23,065 nt of DNA from UBA5972 sp964466385 (lineage in GTDB: Bacteria > Pseudomonadota > Alphaproteobacteria > Rhodobacterales > Rhodobacteraceae): positions 1 to 23,065 of the forward strand of contig CAYXNM010000030.1 of assembly GCA_964466385.1 (NCBI GenBank), written 5' to 3'. Within the stretch, counting starts at the first letter, position 1, and the number at the start of each line of letters is the position of its first letter. The position numbers and the translations under genes were made by a program. Of this stretch, positions 22,397-23,065 are shown piece after piece. Below the pieces are notes generated by a model, which worked only from the letters and a program-made list of their open reading frames with translations, searched no databases and was not told the origin of the DNA.

Positions 22397-23065
22397 CCCA
22401 GTAATCGAAATCAAGCAAGATGTCCGGATGGTATTTGCCGTCTTCTCCTCTGGCCGTCAGGTCGCCCGGATCGCCCTTGGTTGCGATCAGACGCAAACGG
22501 ATCGCCCCAACGCCGGGAGCGGCGGTTTCGGCCTTGTCGAGCACCTCGCTGAAGGCGCGGATGGTATCGCCCGCAAAGCAGGGATTGACATGCGCCCCGC
22601 CATTGATCGCCACCACCATTTGCGCATTCGCCAATCCGTTGAACGACAGGCTGCGCGCCGTGCTGATCACGTGGCCGCCATAGATGATGCGACGTGCGTC
22701 CGGGCGCGCGGCCGTGTCGAAATGCACCTTGGACGTATTCTGCCAAAGCCGGGTCGCCATCATGTGTTCGGCTTCCTCTATGGTCGTGCCGTCGACGTGG
22801 TCGATCTTCTCGCCGATCCCGTAATCACCCAAACGATGCGGTTCGCCGGCCAGATCAAGATCATAGGACGTGAAATCAAGACCGGCGGGCACCACCAGAT
22901 TGTCCGCTGCGACCATCTTTTCCAGTTCGGGGACGACCGGCGGTTCTGTCGGTGTGCCGGGATCACGTTTGCGCACCATGACCCAACGCTTGAATTCGAT
23001 GACAACCGCGCCTGACTGGTTGAACCCCTGCGTGTGCACCCAGACCACACCCGTTTTGCCGCTGG
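22380..23065 (-). CDS. mch: Mesaconyl-CoA hydratase, C-terminal part (runs off the window)
   Basis: About 228 C-terminal residues of a MaoC-like (hot-dog fold) hydratase; the gene continues beyond 23065, so the start is not visible. In the window it begins SGKTGVVWVHTQGFNQSG, followed by FKRWVMVRKRDP, a MATRLWQNTSKVHFD stretch, IYGGHVISTARSLSFNGLAN and the end LLDFDYWALIPT. This resembles what I recall of Rhodobacter Mch (about 340 residues), which hydrates mesaconyl-CoA to beta-methylmalyl-CoA in the ethylmalonyl-CoA pathway. The presence of ccrA and ecm in the same window and of sdh downstream on the same strand supports this. A general MaoC dehydratase of another pathway is less likely. 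The last codons and stop lie inside a repeat copy. Confidence 0.88.
   Translation of the reverse strand, partial: SGKTGVVWVHTQGFNQSGAVVIEFKRWVMVRKRDPGTPTEPPVVPELEKMVAADNLVVPAGLDFTSYDLDLAGEPHRLGDYGIGEKIDHVDGTTIEEAEHMMATRLWQNTSKVHFDTAARPDARRIIYGGHVISTARSLSFNGLANAQMVVAINGGAHVNPCFAGDTIRAFSEVLDKAETAAPGVGAIRLRLIATKGDPGDLTARGEDGKYHPDILLDFDYWALIPT

Overview
The window looks like a chromosomal piece of a marine Rhodobacteraceae (Roseobacter-group) alphaproteobacterium. The reasons are the ethylmalonyl-CoA pathway genes (ccrA, ecm, mch) next to sdhCDAB, a LuxR/LuxI pair beside ccrA, TauE/SafE plus TIGR02186-type genes, a large RTX protein, and moderately high GC with GC-rich third codon positions. I see no IS element, integrase, CRISPR array, rRNA or convincing tRNA. 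One scaffold gap of 100 N is present at 2855-2954.

Layout. 1-62: end of a dispersed repeat whose other copy is at 22065-22124. 120-2829 (+): two tandem paralogous TauE/SafE permeases and a TIGR02186-type membrane-anchored protein, translationally coupled to the second permease. 2830-3138: non-coding stretch with the gap, flanked by an identical 55-bp sequence on each side (probably an assembly artefact). 3139-6598 (-): a stand-alone Lrp/AsnC ligand-binding (RAM) protein, a RecD/Pif1-like helicase, luxI, luxR and a small ORF overlapping luxR. 6825-9678 (-): crotonyl-CoA carboxylase/reductase and a membrane-anchored acyltransferase. 10070-14647 (+): ethylmalonyl-CoA mutase, purine nucleoside phosphorylase, aldo/keto reductase and a DUF3108 periplasmic protein. 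14967-17456 (+): an 829-residue RTX protein. 17512-20905 (-): succinate dehydrogenase sdhC-sdhD-sdhA-sdhB. 20906-22396: regulatory region, a truncated DUF4344-like gene and a mosaic of structured repeats. 22380-23065 (-): 3' part of mesaconyl-CoA hydratase, running off the window.

How the genes work together. Ccr makes ethylmalonyl-CoA from crotonyl-CoA and CO2, Ecm rearranges it to methylsuccinyl-CoA, and Mch hydrates mesaconyl-CoA. These steps let the cell assimilate acetyl-CoA without a glyoxylate shunt. The pathway releases succinyl-CoA, which drains through succinate dehydrogenase, encoded next to mch. ccrA and ecm share an exact 12-bp motif upstream of their starts, which may be a common operator. 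The quorum-sensing pair lies downstream of ccrA on the same strand and uses acyl donors as substrate.

The least explained part is 21528-22396. It holds two 146-bp copies of one repeat, each starting with a 34-bp imperfect palindrome, two 60-bp hairpin modules that keep their fold despite sequence change, and a module also present at the left edge of the window. The block abuts a beheaded gene, separates mch from sdhC, and overlaps the last codons of mch. It looks like a dispersed structured-repeat family rather than a gene.
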